Below are positions 24,064-32,465 of a DNA stretch of 64,000 nucleotides, in pieces. The notes under the pieces are model-generated. The model was not told the origin of the DNA. It saw only the letters and a program-made list of their open reading frames with translations, and ran no database searches. Each line of letters starts with the position of its first letter. The stretch's first letter is position 1. The stretch spans positions 62,001 to 126,000 of the forward strand of contig DASXUX010000081.1 of assembly GCA_036504595.1 (NCBI GenBank), given 5' to 3'. Made by a program: the position numbers and the translations under genes. Origin of the DNA: DASXUX01 sp036504595. GTDB taxonomy: Bacteria; Planctomycetota; SZUA-567; H5-PLA8.

Positions 24064-27000
24064 TCAGTCGGTTGAAGCAGGGAGGTTTGGGCCACGTAAG
24101 TCCTCCGCCTCGCTCTGCGCCTTCTGAAGGCAGGTGCGCAGATGACCTGCCAGCTCTGTCACCCGCGGCGCGATGAAGATAGAAGAGTGATAGCCGCGCA
24201 CTTCAAAGACCTCCAAGCCCTCTGCGGCAATACCATCCCAGCCTAGATGTGGATCAGGTAGATATGAATGCCAGGAGTGGCTGGCTCGGAACAACGTAAT
24301 GCGCCCAGGATAAGGCTGCACCACGTACTTTCGCGCGGCAGCTCGCGCGCCTTCCTCAATCTTCGCCAGGGTGTCGGAGAACAGCGAACTGCCGCTGAAC
24401 AGTTCCGCGGCCTTCTCGATCGTTCGGAACTTGAGCCATTTTATCTTCCGTCCCAAATACACGATGGCCTGTGCCGGGGTCAGCCGAGCCAGGTTGCCGC
24501 AGTGATTGTCTAGTATCTCGCTCACGCGCTGCATGAATTGCCGTAGGTGCCGTCCATCCTTGATGCGCACCAACTTCGGACCATGAGTATCGAAGAGGGT
24601 CAGCAACCCGACCTTCTGCCCCTGCCGGATAAGCTGCTGCGCCATCTCGAACGCCACAGTGCCTCCCATCGAGGCGCCGCCAAGATAGTACGGTCCTTCC
24701 GGCTGGAAACCGCGCAGTTCGCGCACGTGGTGGCGAGCCAGTTCCTCAATCGTAAAGTCGAAGGCCCGCTTGCCGTCCAACCCTGGAGCTTGGAGGCCAT
24801 AGACGGGTTGGTCCCCACCCAGGTTCTGCGCCAGATCGTAGTAACAAAGAACATTGCCGCCCACCGGGTGCACACAATAGAACGGCGGGCGAGAACCTTG
24901 GGTGCGCATGGGAACAAGTGAAGACCATGAGGCCGTCCAACCGTTCTGCCGCAAGATCGCCGCCAGTTCCTCGACGGTAGGCGCTTGAAGCAGCGTCGCC
25001 AAGGGAAGGCTCTTACCATAGAGCTTCTCGATAAACGACACCAGACGCACCGCCATCAGCGAGTAGCCGCCCAGATCGAAGAAATTGTCCCCTACGCCGA
25101 TGTTAGAAACACCGAGTATCGACTCCCAGGCTTTCGCTAATTCAGCCTCAATCTTGTCTCGCGGAGCCACATGACGTGTGGCTCGCAGTACTTTCGCCGG
25201 GCTGGGTTCCGGCAGCGCTTTGCGGTCCACTTTGCCGCTCGGCGTCAGCGGCAGCGCCGTCAAAGTGACGAATGCCGGCGGGATCATGTAATCGGGCAGC
25301 TTCGTTTTCAGGAACGTTTGCAGCTCGATGACGTCAGGGGCATTTTGCTCGCGCGGCACGACATACCCGACCAGCATCTTGTCCCCGTTCGGACCGGTGC
25401 GCGCAACGACCACCGCTTGGGAGACCTTCGGGTGTTGGCCCAGAATGCATTCGATCTCGCCCAACTCGATCCGGAAGCCGCGCACCTTGACCTGTTGGTC
25501 GATGCGGCCCAGGTAGTCGATCGAGCCGTCCGGTGAATAGCGGGCCAGGTCGCCGGTCGCATACATTCGCGAATTGGCGCTTGGATCGAAGGGATTGACC
25601 ACGAACCGTTCCGCCGTCAATTCCGGCCTGTTGAGATATCCCTTCGCAACCCCCGCCCCGGCAATGTAGAGCTCTCCAGGCACGCCAATCGGCACGGGCT
25701 GGCGCTGGCGATCGAGGAGATAGATCTGCGTGTTGTCGAGAGGACGCCCGATCGTAACCTGCTTGTCGCCCCTCTTGAGCTTTGCAGCGGTGGACCAGAT
25801 CGTCGTTTCGGTCGGGCCATAGACGTTCCAGCATGCAGCTGTGCGTTCAGCAAGCTGGAGCGCCAGCTCGCTCGACAGCGCTTCGCCGCCAACCAGCGCG
25901 CGCAGGTTCGGGCTGCCGGCCCACCCCGCTTCCAGCAGCATGCGCCATGTAACGGGAGTCGCCTGCAGAAGCGTCGCCCCGCTGGAGTCAATGAGCTTCG
26001 TCAGCAGCCGGGAATCGGCGCATGCAGCGCGGGGTGCAACGATCAAGCGGGCGCCGGTCATCAGCGGCAAGAACATCTCCAGCGTGGCGATATCGAACGA
26101 GATGGTAGTGATGGCCAGCAGCCGGTCTTTTTCAGTGCAGCCAGTTTCCCGAGCGACACAGGCGAGCAGGTTCGCCGCCGAACGATGCGCGATCAGAACG
26201 CCTTTGGGCTTTCCTGTGGAGCCTGAAGTATACATCACGTACGCGGTGTTCTCCGGCCCGCTCCGCTGCGCCGTCATGGGATCGCGTGGCTCCGGCACGG
26301 TCGTTGGCGCGGGCTCGTCGATTCGGATGACGCGCGCGCCCGACTGCGGCACGGACGCCAGCGCCGCCTTGTGGCTCAAGACGATTTGCGCGCCGCAATC
26401 CCGCAGCACGAACTCCAGGCGCTCCTTGGGATGAGCCGGGTCCAGCGGCAAGTACGCTCCGCCGGCTTTCAGAATTCCCAGCAGCGCGACGACCATCTCA
26501 ATGGAACGCTCCACGCACATCGGGACAACGCTGTCCGGCCCCACGCCCAAACCGCGCAGCCTGGCTGCAAGTTGGTCCGCGCGCGCGTTAAGCTCGGCGT
26601 ACGAGAGGCTCTGATCTTCGAACTCCACGGCGACAGCGTGAGGCGTCCTGCCGGCTTGCGCTTCGACCAGTTCGTGGATCGTTTGCTGCCGCGGCATGGT
26701 CGCTTGCGTGGCATTCCACTGCACGAGAACTTGCTGCCGTTCCGTCTCGCCCAATAGCGGAATGGAACACAGGCGCTGCGTGGGATCCGCCGTAATTCCC
26801 GCCAGCAGTTCCGTGAAGTGCCCGGCCATGCGTTCGATCGTGGCCGCCTCAAAGATGTCCGTGTTGTAGTCGAACCACGCCGAAAGCCCGTCCGGTTTCT
26901 CGATGACTTGCACCGCCAGGTCGCACAAGGCCCCGCCGTTATGCAGGTCGAGGCGTTCAAGCAGCAGACCCGGCGCCTGCCATTGAGTCGTGGAACGCTG

Positions 27001-28161
27001 CTTAACTTCGAAGAGGACTTGAACGATGGGCGTATAGCTCAGGTCGCCAGGGGCCTGCAGTTGCTCCACCACTTTTTCAAACGGAACATCCTGGTTCATG
27101 AAAGCGTCCAGCGCTGTGTCTCGCACCGTCTTCAGGAACTCTCGAAAGGACATCTCGCCCGACAGGTCGGAACGCATCACCAGCAGGTTGACGAAACAGC
27201 CGATGAGCGGCTCGATCTCCGAGCGATTCCGATTGGCCGCGTTCGACCCGATCAGAATCTGTTCCTTGTCTGTGTAGCGAAAAAGCAGGACGTTAAGCGC
27301 CGCCAGCAGTAGCATGTATAACGTCGCGCCTTCCTGCCGGCAGACTTGCTTCAGGGCTGCTCGCAGCTCCGGCCGAAATTCAAAAACGTGCCGCGCGCCG
27401 CGCCGCGAGAACACCGACGGCCGCTGGCGATCGGCCGGAATGTCCAAGACATAGGAAAGCCCTGACAGCCGCTTCTTCCAGTAGTCCAACTGGCTGCCAA
27501 AGGCGTTCGTGTCCATTTGCTCGCGCTGCCAGACGGCAAACTCCGTATACCGCTGCGGCAACGCGGGCAGGGACACCGGGCGGCCTGCGGAAAACGCCTC
27601 GTAACAAGCGAGGAGCTCTCGCAACAGCACTCGCGACGACCAGCCGTCGAAAACGATATGATGGAACGTGAGGGCGATCAGACATTCCACGTCTGTCAGA
27701 CGAATGCAGCGCGCGCGCAGCGGCGGCCCGCTCTCCAGATCGAACGGCCGCTCGGCTTCCGCCAAAACCTGGAACTGGGCCTGAACGTCGCGCTCCGCCG
27801 GCGCCAACGCGCGCAGATCGCTGACCTCCAGCCTGATCCTTAAGCACGCGGAAACGATCTGCTCCGGGCGAGCCCCGTCGGACTTGAACGTGGAGCGCAG
27901 CGGCTCGTGTCGCGCCACAATTTCATGGATCGCGAACTCCAGGGCGCGGAGATCCAGTTGGCCTGTCGCTCGTAGCAGCACGGGGCAGTGGAACGCGGGG
28001 CGATGCAGCGTCATGCGATCCAGAAACCAGAACCGCTCTTGCGGAAAAGAAAGCGGCACGCGCTGGAAGACATCGCGGCGAACGACGGTCCTTGCGGTTT
28101 TGACACCCGCCGCGTTTTCGCGCCGAATTGCGCTCTCCACGTCAGGGGCGGAACTACCCAT
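24064..28161 (-). CDS. Non-ribosomal peptide synthetase: condensation, adenylation, carrier, thioesterase
   Basis: A 1365-residue single-module NRPS. The condensation domain (about 34-470) has an intact HHIVFDG at 167-173. The adenylation domain (about 490-985) has AYVMYTSGSTGKPKG, NVYGPTETT, ATGDLARYSPDG and the Lys motif LTPSGKVDRK. The substrate-pocket residues I read by aligning to GrsA are D, I, L, Q, V, G, V, I, W plus K, close to the published glycine code DILQLGLIWK. The carrier serine is in FFDLGGYSLMAV near residue 1030. A type I thioesterase ends the protein (FYCVHPVGG, catalytic GASMGG near 1165). The module should add one residue, probably glycine, and release the product. It is the first gene of the reverse-strand group. 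Confidence 0.93.
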   Translation of the reverse strand: MGSSAPDVESAIRRENAAGVKTARTVVRRDVFQRVPLSFPQERFWFLDRMTLHRPAFHCPVLLRATGQLDLRALEFAIHEIVARHEPLRSTFKSDGARPEQIVSACLRIRLEVSDLRALAPAERDVQAQFQVLAEAERPFDLESGPPLRARCIRLTDVECLIALTFHHIVFDGWSSRVLLRELLACYEAFSAGRPVSLPALPQRYTEFAVWQREQMDTNAFGSQLDYWKKRLSGLSYVLDIPADRQRPSVFSRRGARHVFEFRPELRAALKQVCRQEGATLYMLLLAALNVLLFRYTDKEQILIGSNAANRNRSEIEPLIGCFVNLLVMRSDLSGEMSFREFLKTVRDTALDAFMNQDVPFEKVVEQLQAPGDLSYTPIVQVLFEVKQRSTTQWQAPGLLLERLDLHNGGALCDLAVQVIEKPDGLSAWFDYNTDIFEAATIERMAGHFTELLAGITADPTQRLCSIPLLGETERQQVLVQWNATQATMPRQQTIHELVEAQAGRTPHAVAVEFEDQSLSYAELNARADQLAARLRGLGVGPDSVVPMCVERSIEMVVALLGILKAGGAYLPLDPAHPKERLEFVLRDCGAQIVLSHKAALASVPQSGARVIRIDEPAPTTVPEPRDPMTAQRSGPENTAYVMYTSGSTGKPKGVLIAHRSAANLLACVARETGCTEKDRLLAITTISFDIATLEMFLPLMTGARLIVAPRAACADSRLLTKLIDSSGATLLQATPVTWRMLLEAGWAGSPNLRALVGGEALSSELALQLAERTAACWNVYGPTETTIWSTAAKLKRGDKQVTIGRPLDNTQIYLLDRQRQPVPIGVPGELYIAGAGVAKGYLNRPELTAERFVVNPFDPSANSRMYATGDLARYSPDGSIDYLGRIDQQVKVRGFRIELGEIECILGQHPKVSQAVVVARTGPNGDKMLVGYVVPREQNAPDVIELQTFLKTKLPDYMIPPAFVTLTALPLTPSGKVDRKALPEPSPAKVLRATRHVAPRDKIEAELAKAWESILGVSNIGVGDNFFDLGGYSLMAVRLVSFIEKLYGKSLPLATLLQAPTVEELAAILRQNGWTASWSSLVPMRTQGSRPPFYCVHPVGGNVLCYYDLAQNLGGDQPVYGLQAPGLDGKRAFDFTIEELARHHVRELRGFQPEGPYYLGGASMGGTVAFEMAQQLIRQGQKVGLLTLFDTHGPKLVRIKDGRHLRQFMQRVSEILDNHCGNLARLTPAQAIVYLGRKIKWLKFRTIEKAAELFSGSSLFSDTLAKIEEGARAAARKYVVQPYPGRITLFRASHSWHSYLPDPHLGWDGIAAEGLEVFEVRGYHSSIFIAPRVTELAGHLRTCLQKAQSEAEDLRGPNLPASTD

Positions 28162-28308
28162 CTTTGCACCCGCTATTCGAACCTTTTCGTAACTTATTTA
28201 TCCAGCACACACGCCGTTGTGGCGCGCGAACTGGGTATGCACTTCCAGGGCCAGCGCAAAACACACGCGCTCGGCGCGACCGTAAGCCCGCGTTCATCTT
28301 CGTTAATG

Positions 28309-28329
28309 GCAAGCGCAGCCATCGCTTGC
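28309..28329. promoter_or_regulatory. Inverted repeat in the NRPS/DUF6717 divergent region
   Basis: GCAAGCG and CGCTTGC, a perfect 7-bp inverted repeat with a 7-base spacer, located between the divergent NRPS and DUF6717 genes. It could be an operator; nothing else supports this. Confidence 0.3.
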
Positions 28330-28392
28330 AGGTATGTGACTTGGTGCCGGGTGGACTGTTATCTCGCACGGAAGAACAACCGGAGCGGCGCT

Positions 28393-28830
28393 ATGAGACA
28401 GTCCACGAAACTTCGCTGCATCGCAATGGCTTTGGTCCTGCTGATTGCCGGCGCGGTGATCGCCACGCGCCAGCCCGCGCGTTCCGCGAACTCACTGCTT
28501 ATTCTGGCACCGTACAAATTTGCCGGCACCTGGGTCTTCGACGACCCGTCGGCTGGCTTGCTGCGAGAGCCGTTCGTCAACGGCATTCCCGAAATCATCG
28601 ACGACATGGTCAAGGACGTGCCGCAGGCGGAGGCCGGCTTTCGGCTGCTCTTCTGCGCGCAGCCCTTCCCCGGGCATACTCACAAGCTGACGTGGCTGCG
28701 CGCCGATGTACATTCGGGCAACTGGTATCGCTGCGAACAAACTGGCAAAGAAGGCTGGCTGTGCCCGGCGCTGTTCAAATACTACCGCGAAGCGCCGAAA
28801 GAACTCTACGCCAAGGCCGAAAAAAAGTAG
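28393..28830 (+). CDS. DUF6717 family protein with signal anchor
   Basis: A 145-residue protein starting at ATG 28393 with GGAGCGG upstream. Residues 10-28 (CIAMALVLLIAGAVIATRQ) are a signal peptide or anchor. The remainder (LAPYKFAGTWVFDDPSAGLL, PFVNGIPEIID, KLTWLRADVHSGNWYRC, GWLCPALFKYYREAP) fits the DUF6717 family, usually found as a cytoplasmic protein of unknown function in PVC bacteria. It carries three Cys in the conserved part. It is divergent from the NRPS genes; no functional link is visible. Confidence 0.78.
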   Translation: MRQSTKLRCIAMALVLLIAGAVIATRQPARSANSLLILAPYKFAGTWVFDDPSAGLLREPFVNGIPEIIDDMVKDVPQAEAGFRLLFCAQPFPGHTHKLTWLRADVHSGNWYRCEQTGKEGWLCPALFKYYREAPKELYAKAEKK

Positions 28831-28885
28831 CTGGCGTCCCCGCCAGCTACCCCGTCACCAAGTACCACTCACCAGATATCAATCA

Positions 28886-30535
28886 CTAAACCCCAAAAAT
28901 GAACCTGCTAATATCATTGTACGTCGCAAGCAACAGCAGCCCGCCGACGATGAATATCCCCACATACTGGAAGGCTTCCTGAATCTTCGGCGCGACCGGG
29001 CTGCCTTTAATTTTCTCGATGGCAACCATCAACAAGTGCCAGCCGTCCAGCAATGGGATCGGCACGAACTGCAGAAGTCCGAGATTCAGCGATATGAACC
29101 CCAGGAACCACAGGAAGTTGAAGAACGTCTGGTTGTGCGCAACGGTATACATCAGCCCGCCGATCCCCGCCGGCCCGGAGAGCGCCTTGTGGCTCACATC
29201 CCCGGTGAACAGCCCACGCATCACGCCGAAGACCGTCCCTGACAACCGAATCGTATCGTCCCAGGCGGTGGCGATCGCCGCGCCCGGAGAATCGCTGTAG
29301 AACTCCACGCCTACCCGTCTCTGTACAAAGACCAGCGCGGTGCTGTCGTCGCTGGATGGAACCGTCAGCCGCATCTTCTGCGGCTTTTCTTTTTCGTCCC
29401 AGTTTTTCTTCCAAAGCAGCGTTCCGCTTTTCCAGACCTTTTCGTTCGGCTGGTCGGGCTCGAAGCGGATGACATAGTTGCCTTCGCGCAAACCCGCAAT
29501 GTACGCTTCGCTGCCATGATCGATATCGGCCACGCGGCGCCTTTCGTCCGGCTTGACGCCAATCGCGAAGCCGTCCGCGTCTTTGTCCTGCACCGGCGCG
29601 ACTTCGATCGGCAGCTCTTTCCCATCGCGCCGCACGTCCAGCTTCAGCTTGTGGCCGTCGCTGCCACGGACGGCATTGATGAAGTCCTCTGCCTCGACTA
29701 TGTTCTTCACCTTGGGATGAGCGGCATCGCCCAGGTCGGTGATGCGCAGTACTTCGTCCCCCTTCATCAGACCGGCCGCCGCGGCCGGTTTTCCCGCGAT
29801 CACCTCAAACAAGCCGACGGTGTCTTCGGCGGTAAAGCCCAGCGGCAGCCTGGCCTTTTCGAAGTAATTCTCCAGCCCAATGCTCGACGCGCCCAAACGC
29901 TTGTCGGTCCGGGTCTTGACGATGACGTCTTCCACCTTGCCGGAACCGGTTGGACCGCGGAGCACCTGAAGCCACAGGTCTTCATTGGCCGCGGTGCACG
30001 AAATCTGCAACTGGGCTTCAAGGAATGTCTTCACCGGCACGCGATTGACCGCAATGATCAGGTCGCCCGGTTGCAGATTGGCGGGCTTTTCCGTTTGATA
30101 CACAATGGCTTTGGCCAAGGGCTTATCGGGCGCAATGTTTCCAATGCGTGGCGGCACGATGTACATGCCGGCCGTGTAGCAGAGCGAGAACGCCGCAATC
30201 GCAAACAGCAGGTTGAAGATCGCGCCCGCCGCCAGAATAGCCGCTTTCTGCCCCGGACGTTTGTTGCGATAGTCCGTCTTGTCTTGGCTGGGCGCCAGAT
30301 TAACATTCATGTCATCCTGTCCGGCCAGCTTCACGTAACCGCCGATGGGGATCAGCGACAGCACGTACATCGTGCCGCGATATGAATAGCTGAGCAGATA
30401 GGGTCCCATGCCCAGCGAGAACACATACACCCGCACGCCGTTCCATTTCGCCAAGACGAAATGCCCCAGCTCGTGAACAAAGATCAGTCCCGAAAATCCC
30501 AGGATCAGCCCGGCCCAGCCAGTTACCCAGTCCAT
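28886..30535 (-). CDS. rseP: RIP metalloprotease RseP (site-2 protease)
   Basis: A 549-residue intramembrane zinc protease that cleaves membrane-bound regulators such as anti-sigma factors. The zinc motif HELGH is at residues 21-25 in the first membrane helix, and the second metal-binding motif near the C terminus reads LLDGWHLLMVAIE. Two PDZ-like regions lie in the periplasmic loop (around residues 150-220 and 230-300; for example PAAAAGLMKGDEVLRITD), followed by a third, less clear region. It is about 100 residues longer than E. coli RseP. It lies 110 bases downstream of dxr in the same direction, the classical gene order; the gap is filled with repeats. Confidence 0.94.
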   Translation of the reverse strand: MDWVTGWAGLILGFSGLIFVHELGHFVLAKWNGVRVYVFSLGMGPYLLSYSYRGTMYVLSLIPIGGYVKLAGQDDMNVNLAPSQDKTDYRNKRPGQKAAILAAGAIFNLLFAIAAFSLCYTAGMYIVPPRIGNIAPDKPLAKAIVYQTEKPANLQPGDLIIAVNRVPVKTFLEAQLQISCTAANEDLWLQVLRGPTGSGKVEDVIVKTRTDKRLGASSIGLENYFEKARLPLGFTAEDTVGLFEVIAGKPAAAAGLMKGDEVLRITDLGDAAHPKVKNIVEAEDFINAVRGSDGHKLKLDVRRDGKELPIEVAPVQDKDADGFAIGVKPDERRRVADIDHGSEAYIAGLREGNYVIRFEPDQPNEKVWKSGTLLWKKNWDEKEKPQKMRLTVPSSDDSTALVFVQRRVGVEFYSDSPGAAIATAWDDTIRLSGTVFGVMRGLFTGDVSHKALSGPAGIGGLMYTVAHNQTFFNFLWFLGFISLNLGLLQFVPIPLLDGWHLLMVAIEKIKGSPVAPKIQEAFQYVGIFIVGGLLLLATYNDISRFIFGV

Positions 30536-30539
30536 TTGT

Positions 30540-30622
30540 CAGTTATCCGTTGTCCGTTGTCAGTTGTCCGTTGAGAAACTCTGTGACCTCTGTGTTCTCT
30601 GTGCCTCTGTGTTGAAGTCGTG
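30540..30622. repeat. GTCCGTT heptamer run plus inverted ACACAGAG-type repeat
   Basis: TTGTCCGTTGTCAGTTGTCC-type units (30543-30574), then CTCTGTGACCTCTGTGTTCT and CTCTGTGTTGAAGTCGTG (30577-30622), the reverse complement of the repeat at 9215. Both lie between rseP and dxr. Confidence 0.88.
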
Positions 30623-30645
30623 GCTTTTACCTTTACCGCTTCCGC

Positions 30646-31818
30646 CTACTGCATACTTCGCACGTATTCCCGCGCCCACCTATCCGCCTCAAGTACCGTC
30701 TCCAGCGACTCGACCGACTGCTCTTTGTGCGCGGCCAAAGCGCGTCCGACCAGATCAAAGATACCACAAAACTTCGTTTTGCCGTCCAAAAATAGAGCGA
30801 CGGCTTCTTCGTTGGCGGCGTTTAGCACAGCCGGTGCCGTCCCGCCTCGGCGACCGGCGTCGTATGCGAAATCAAGCGAGGGGAAACGCTCACGGTCGGG
30901 CGCCTCGAAATTGAGGGACTGCATGCGGCTGAGCGGCAGCGAGGGCAGGCCTCCGTCAAGCCGTTCTGGAAACGTCAGAGCGTGTTGAATGGGCAGCCGC
31001 ATGTCCGGAAGGCCGAGTTGCGCGACGATGGAACTGTCCGCGAACTCCACCATGGCATGCACGATCGACTGCGGATGCACCCACACCTCAATCGCCTCGT
31101 ATGGGACGCCGAAAAGAAAGTGAGCTTCGATGATCTCCAGCGCTTTGTTCATCAGCGTGGCTGAATCGATCGTAATCTTGGCGCCCATCGACCACGTCGG
31201 ATGCTTCAGCGCCGCGGCTCGGTCCGCATTGCGCATCATCTCTTTGGACGCTGTCCGAAACGGTCCGCCGGAGGCCGTCAGGATGACTTTGCGAATTTCT
31301 TTTGGCTGCCCCGCCCGCGCCGACTGGAACACCGCGCTATGTTCGCTGTCGATGGGGAGTATGGTTGACCCGTATTGTTCTGAAGCCGCCAGCATCAGTG
31401 GCCCGGCCATCACCAGAGGCTCTTTGTTCGCAATGCCGACCTGTTTGCCTTTTCTCAATGCTGCAAGCGTCGGCAGCAGCCCCGCCGCTCCGACAATTGC
31501 CGATACGACATAATTGCTTTCTTTTTCCTCCGCCAGTTCCACCAGTCCCTCGACGCCGGCCAGAATCTCACCGTTCCAGCGCTGTCCATCCTTGCCGTTG
31601 CCGCTGCTGATCAGATCCTTGAACTTGGGGACCAGTTGCTTGTCGGCAATGGCCACCCGCTCCGGCTGCACCGCCCAGACCTGCTCGGCGAGCTTCTTGA
31701 TGTTCTTTCCAGCCGTGAGACTTCGGACGCGAAACCGGTCCGGAAATTGAGCGACCACTTTCAGTGTGCTGACGCCAATCGATCCCGTGCTGCCCAGAAT
31801 GCAGAGTTGCTTCATCAC
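30646..31818 (-). CDS. dxr: 1-deoxy-D-xylulose-5-phosphate reductoisomerase
   Basis: A 390-residue enzyme of the MEP isoprenoid pathway, converting DXP to 2-C-methyl-D-erythritol 4-phosphate with NADPH in the cytoplasm. The N-terminal NADPH motif is LGSTGSIGVSTL, the metal and substrate motifs are PIDSEHSAVFQ and LTASGGPFR, followed by HPTWSMGAKITIDSATLMNK, all highly conserved in the family. The start is MMK at 31818 or MK at 31815. Length is normal. rseP follows on the same strand. Confidence 0.97.
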   Translation of the reverse strand: MMKQLCILGSTGSIGVSTLKVVAQFPDRFRVRSLTAGKNIKKLAEQVWAVQPERVAIADKQLVPKFKDLISSGNGKDGQRWNGEILAGVEGLVELAEEKESNYVVSAIVGAAGLLPTLAALRKGKQVGIANKEPLVMAGPLMLAASEQYGSTILPIDSEHSAVFQSARAGQPKEIRKVILTASGGPFRTASKEMMRNADRAAALKHPTWSMGAKITIDSATLMNKALEIIEAHFLFGVPYEAIEVWVHPQSIVHAMVEFADSSIVAQLGLPDMRLPIQHALTFPERLDGGLPSLPLSRMQSLNFEAPDRERFPSLDFAYDAGRRGGTAPAVLNAANEEAVALFLDGKTKFCGIFDLVGRALAAHKEQSVESLETVLEADRWAREYVRSMQ

Positions 31819-31934
31819 TTCTCTTTTCAGCAGTCAGTGCCGGCCGTTGAGATTTGAAAAATCTGAAATTTCGCAACCGTTCAGTCCTATGCTGAATGGA
31901 TGTCCGGTCTTTTGCGAGCGCTCTTTAACGGCCT

Positions 31935-32030
31935 CCACCACAGAGTCACTGAGAACACAGAGGGCACAGAGAAAAGAAAAGAATAAAAAACTCCGTGAAA
32001 CTCTGCGTTCTCTGTGCCTCTGTGTTGAAA
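31935..32030. repeat. ACACAGAG-type repeat with inverted half
   Basis: CACCACAGAGTCACTGAGAA with ACACAGAGGGCACAGAG on the left; CTCTGCGTTCTCTGTGCCTC and TGTGTTGAAAG on the right, separated by an A-rich spacer. Confidence 0.85.
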
Positions 32031-32280
32031 GCTGTTCTGCTGTACCGGCATGAGCGCTTACGAAACTTCCAAACCGCCCATTTTCAATCTCTCGGCCACT
32101 CTCAGACTGCTGAATCCCTCCTCAACAAGCCGTGCTGCGCTGCGCTGGCGCCCGCCACTCTCGGCAGAAAACGCCACGGAACTGTTTCAGCATTATCGCC
32201 GCAGCACCCCCGTGCCGCAACAAGTAGTCCAGGCGCCGAGCAACACAATATGTAGCTACAAACGATAACTGGCCCGCGCG

Positions 32281-32335
32281 AGCCTTCGACTTCTCGACTC
32301 CTGGACTTTTCGACTTCTGGACTTCTCGACGAACT
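32281..32335 (+). repeat. CGACTTCTGGACT-type tandem repeat
   Basis: Units of 7-8 bases (TCGACTT, CTGGACTT, CTCGACT) repeat about seven times just upstream of the promoter of the protease gene. Confidence 0.8.
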
Positions 32336-32352
32336 TAAACTTCTCGCTGACG

Positions 32353-32361
32353 TGTTATAAT
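32353..32361 (+). promoter_or_regulatory. Extended -10 promoter for the S41 protease
   Basis: TGTTATAAT, a perfect TATAAT with the TGN extension. The -35 region is poor, as allowed for extended -10 promoters. Transcription should begin near 32368, which rules out a start codon at 32364 and leaves a leader of about 98 bases. Confidence 0.65.
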
Positions 32362-32465
32362 TATTGAGCTGCGGCGGTGCGGAATTGCCGTTGTATGGTA
32401 ATCTTGCGAAGCAAACCGTCGGGCGGGCGTCTTATTTACAGCTATGGCAGCGAAAGGAATCCTGC

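Larger units (their letters stand above)
31819..32465. other. Gene-free stretch between dxr and the S41 protease
   Basis: No credible gene; frames open here are short and partly repeat. It holds an ACACAGAG-type inverted pair (31935-32030), a CGACTTCTGGACT tandem repeat (32281-32335) and the promoter of the protease (32353-32361). Confidence 0.65.

Noticed and set aside
32050..32268. Small forward frame of 72 codons
   Set aside because: No ribosome site, no homology, and it lies in a repeat-bearing intergenic space.
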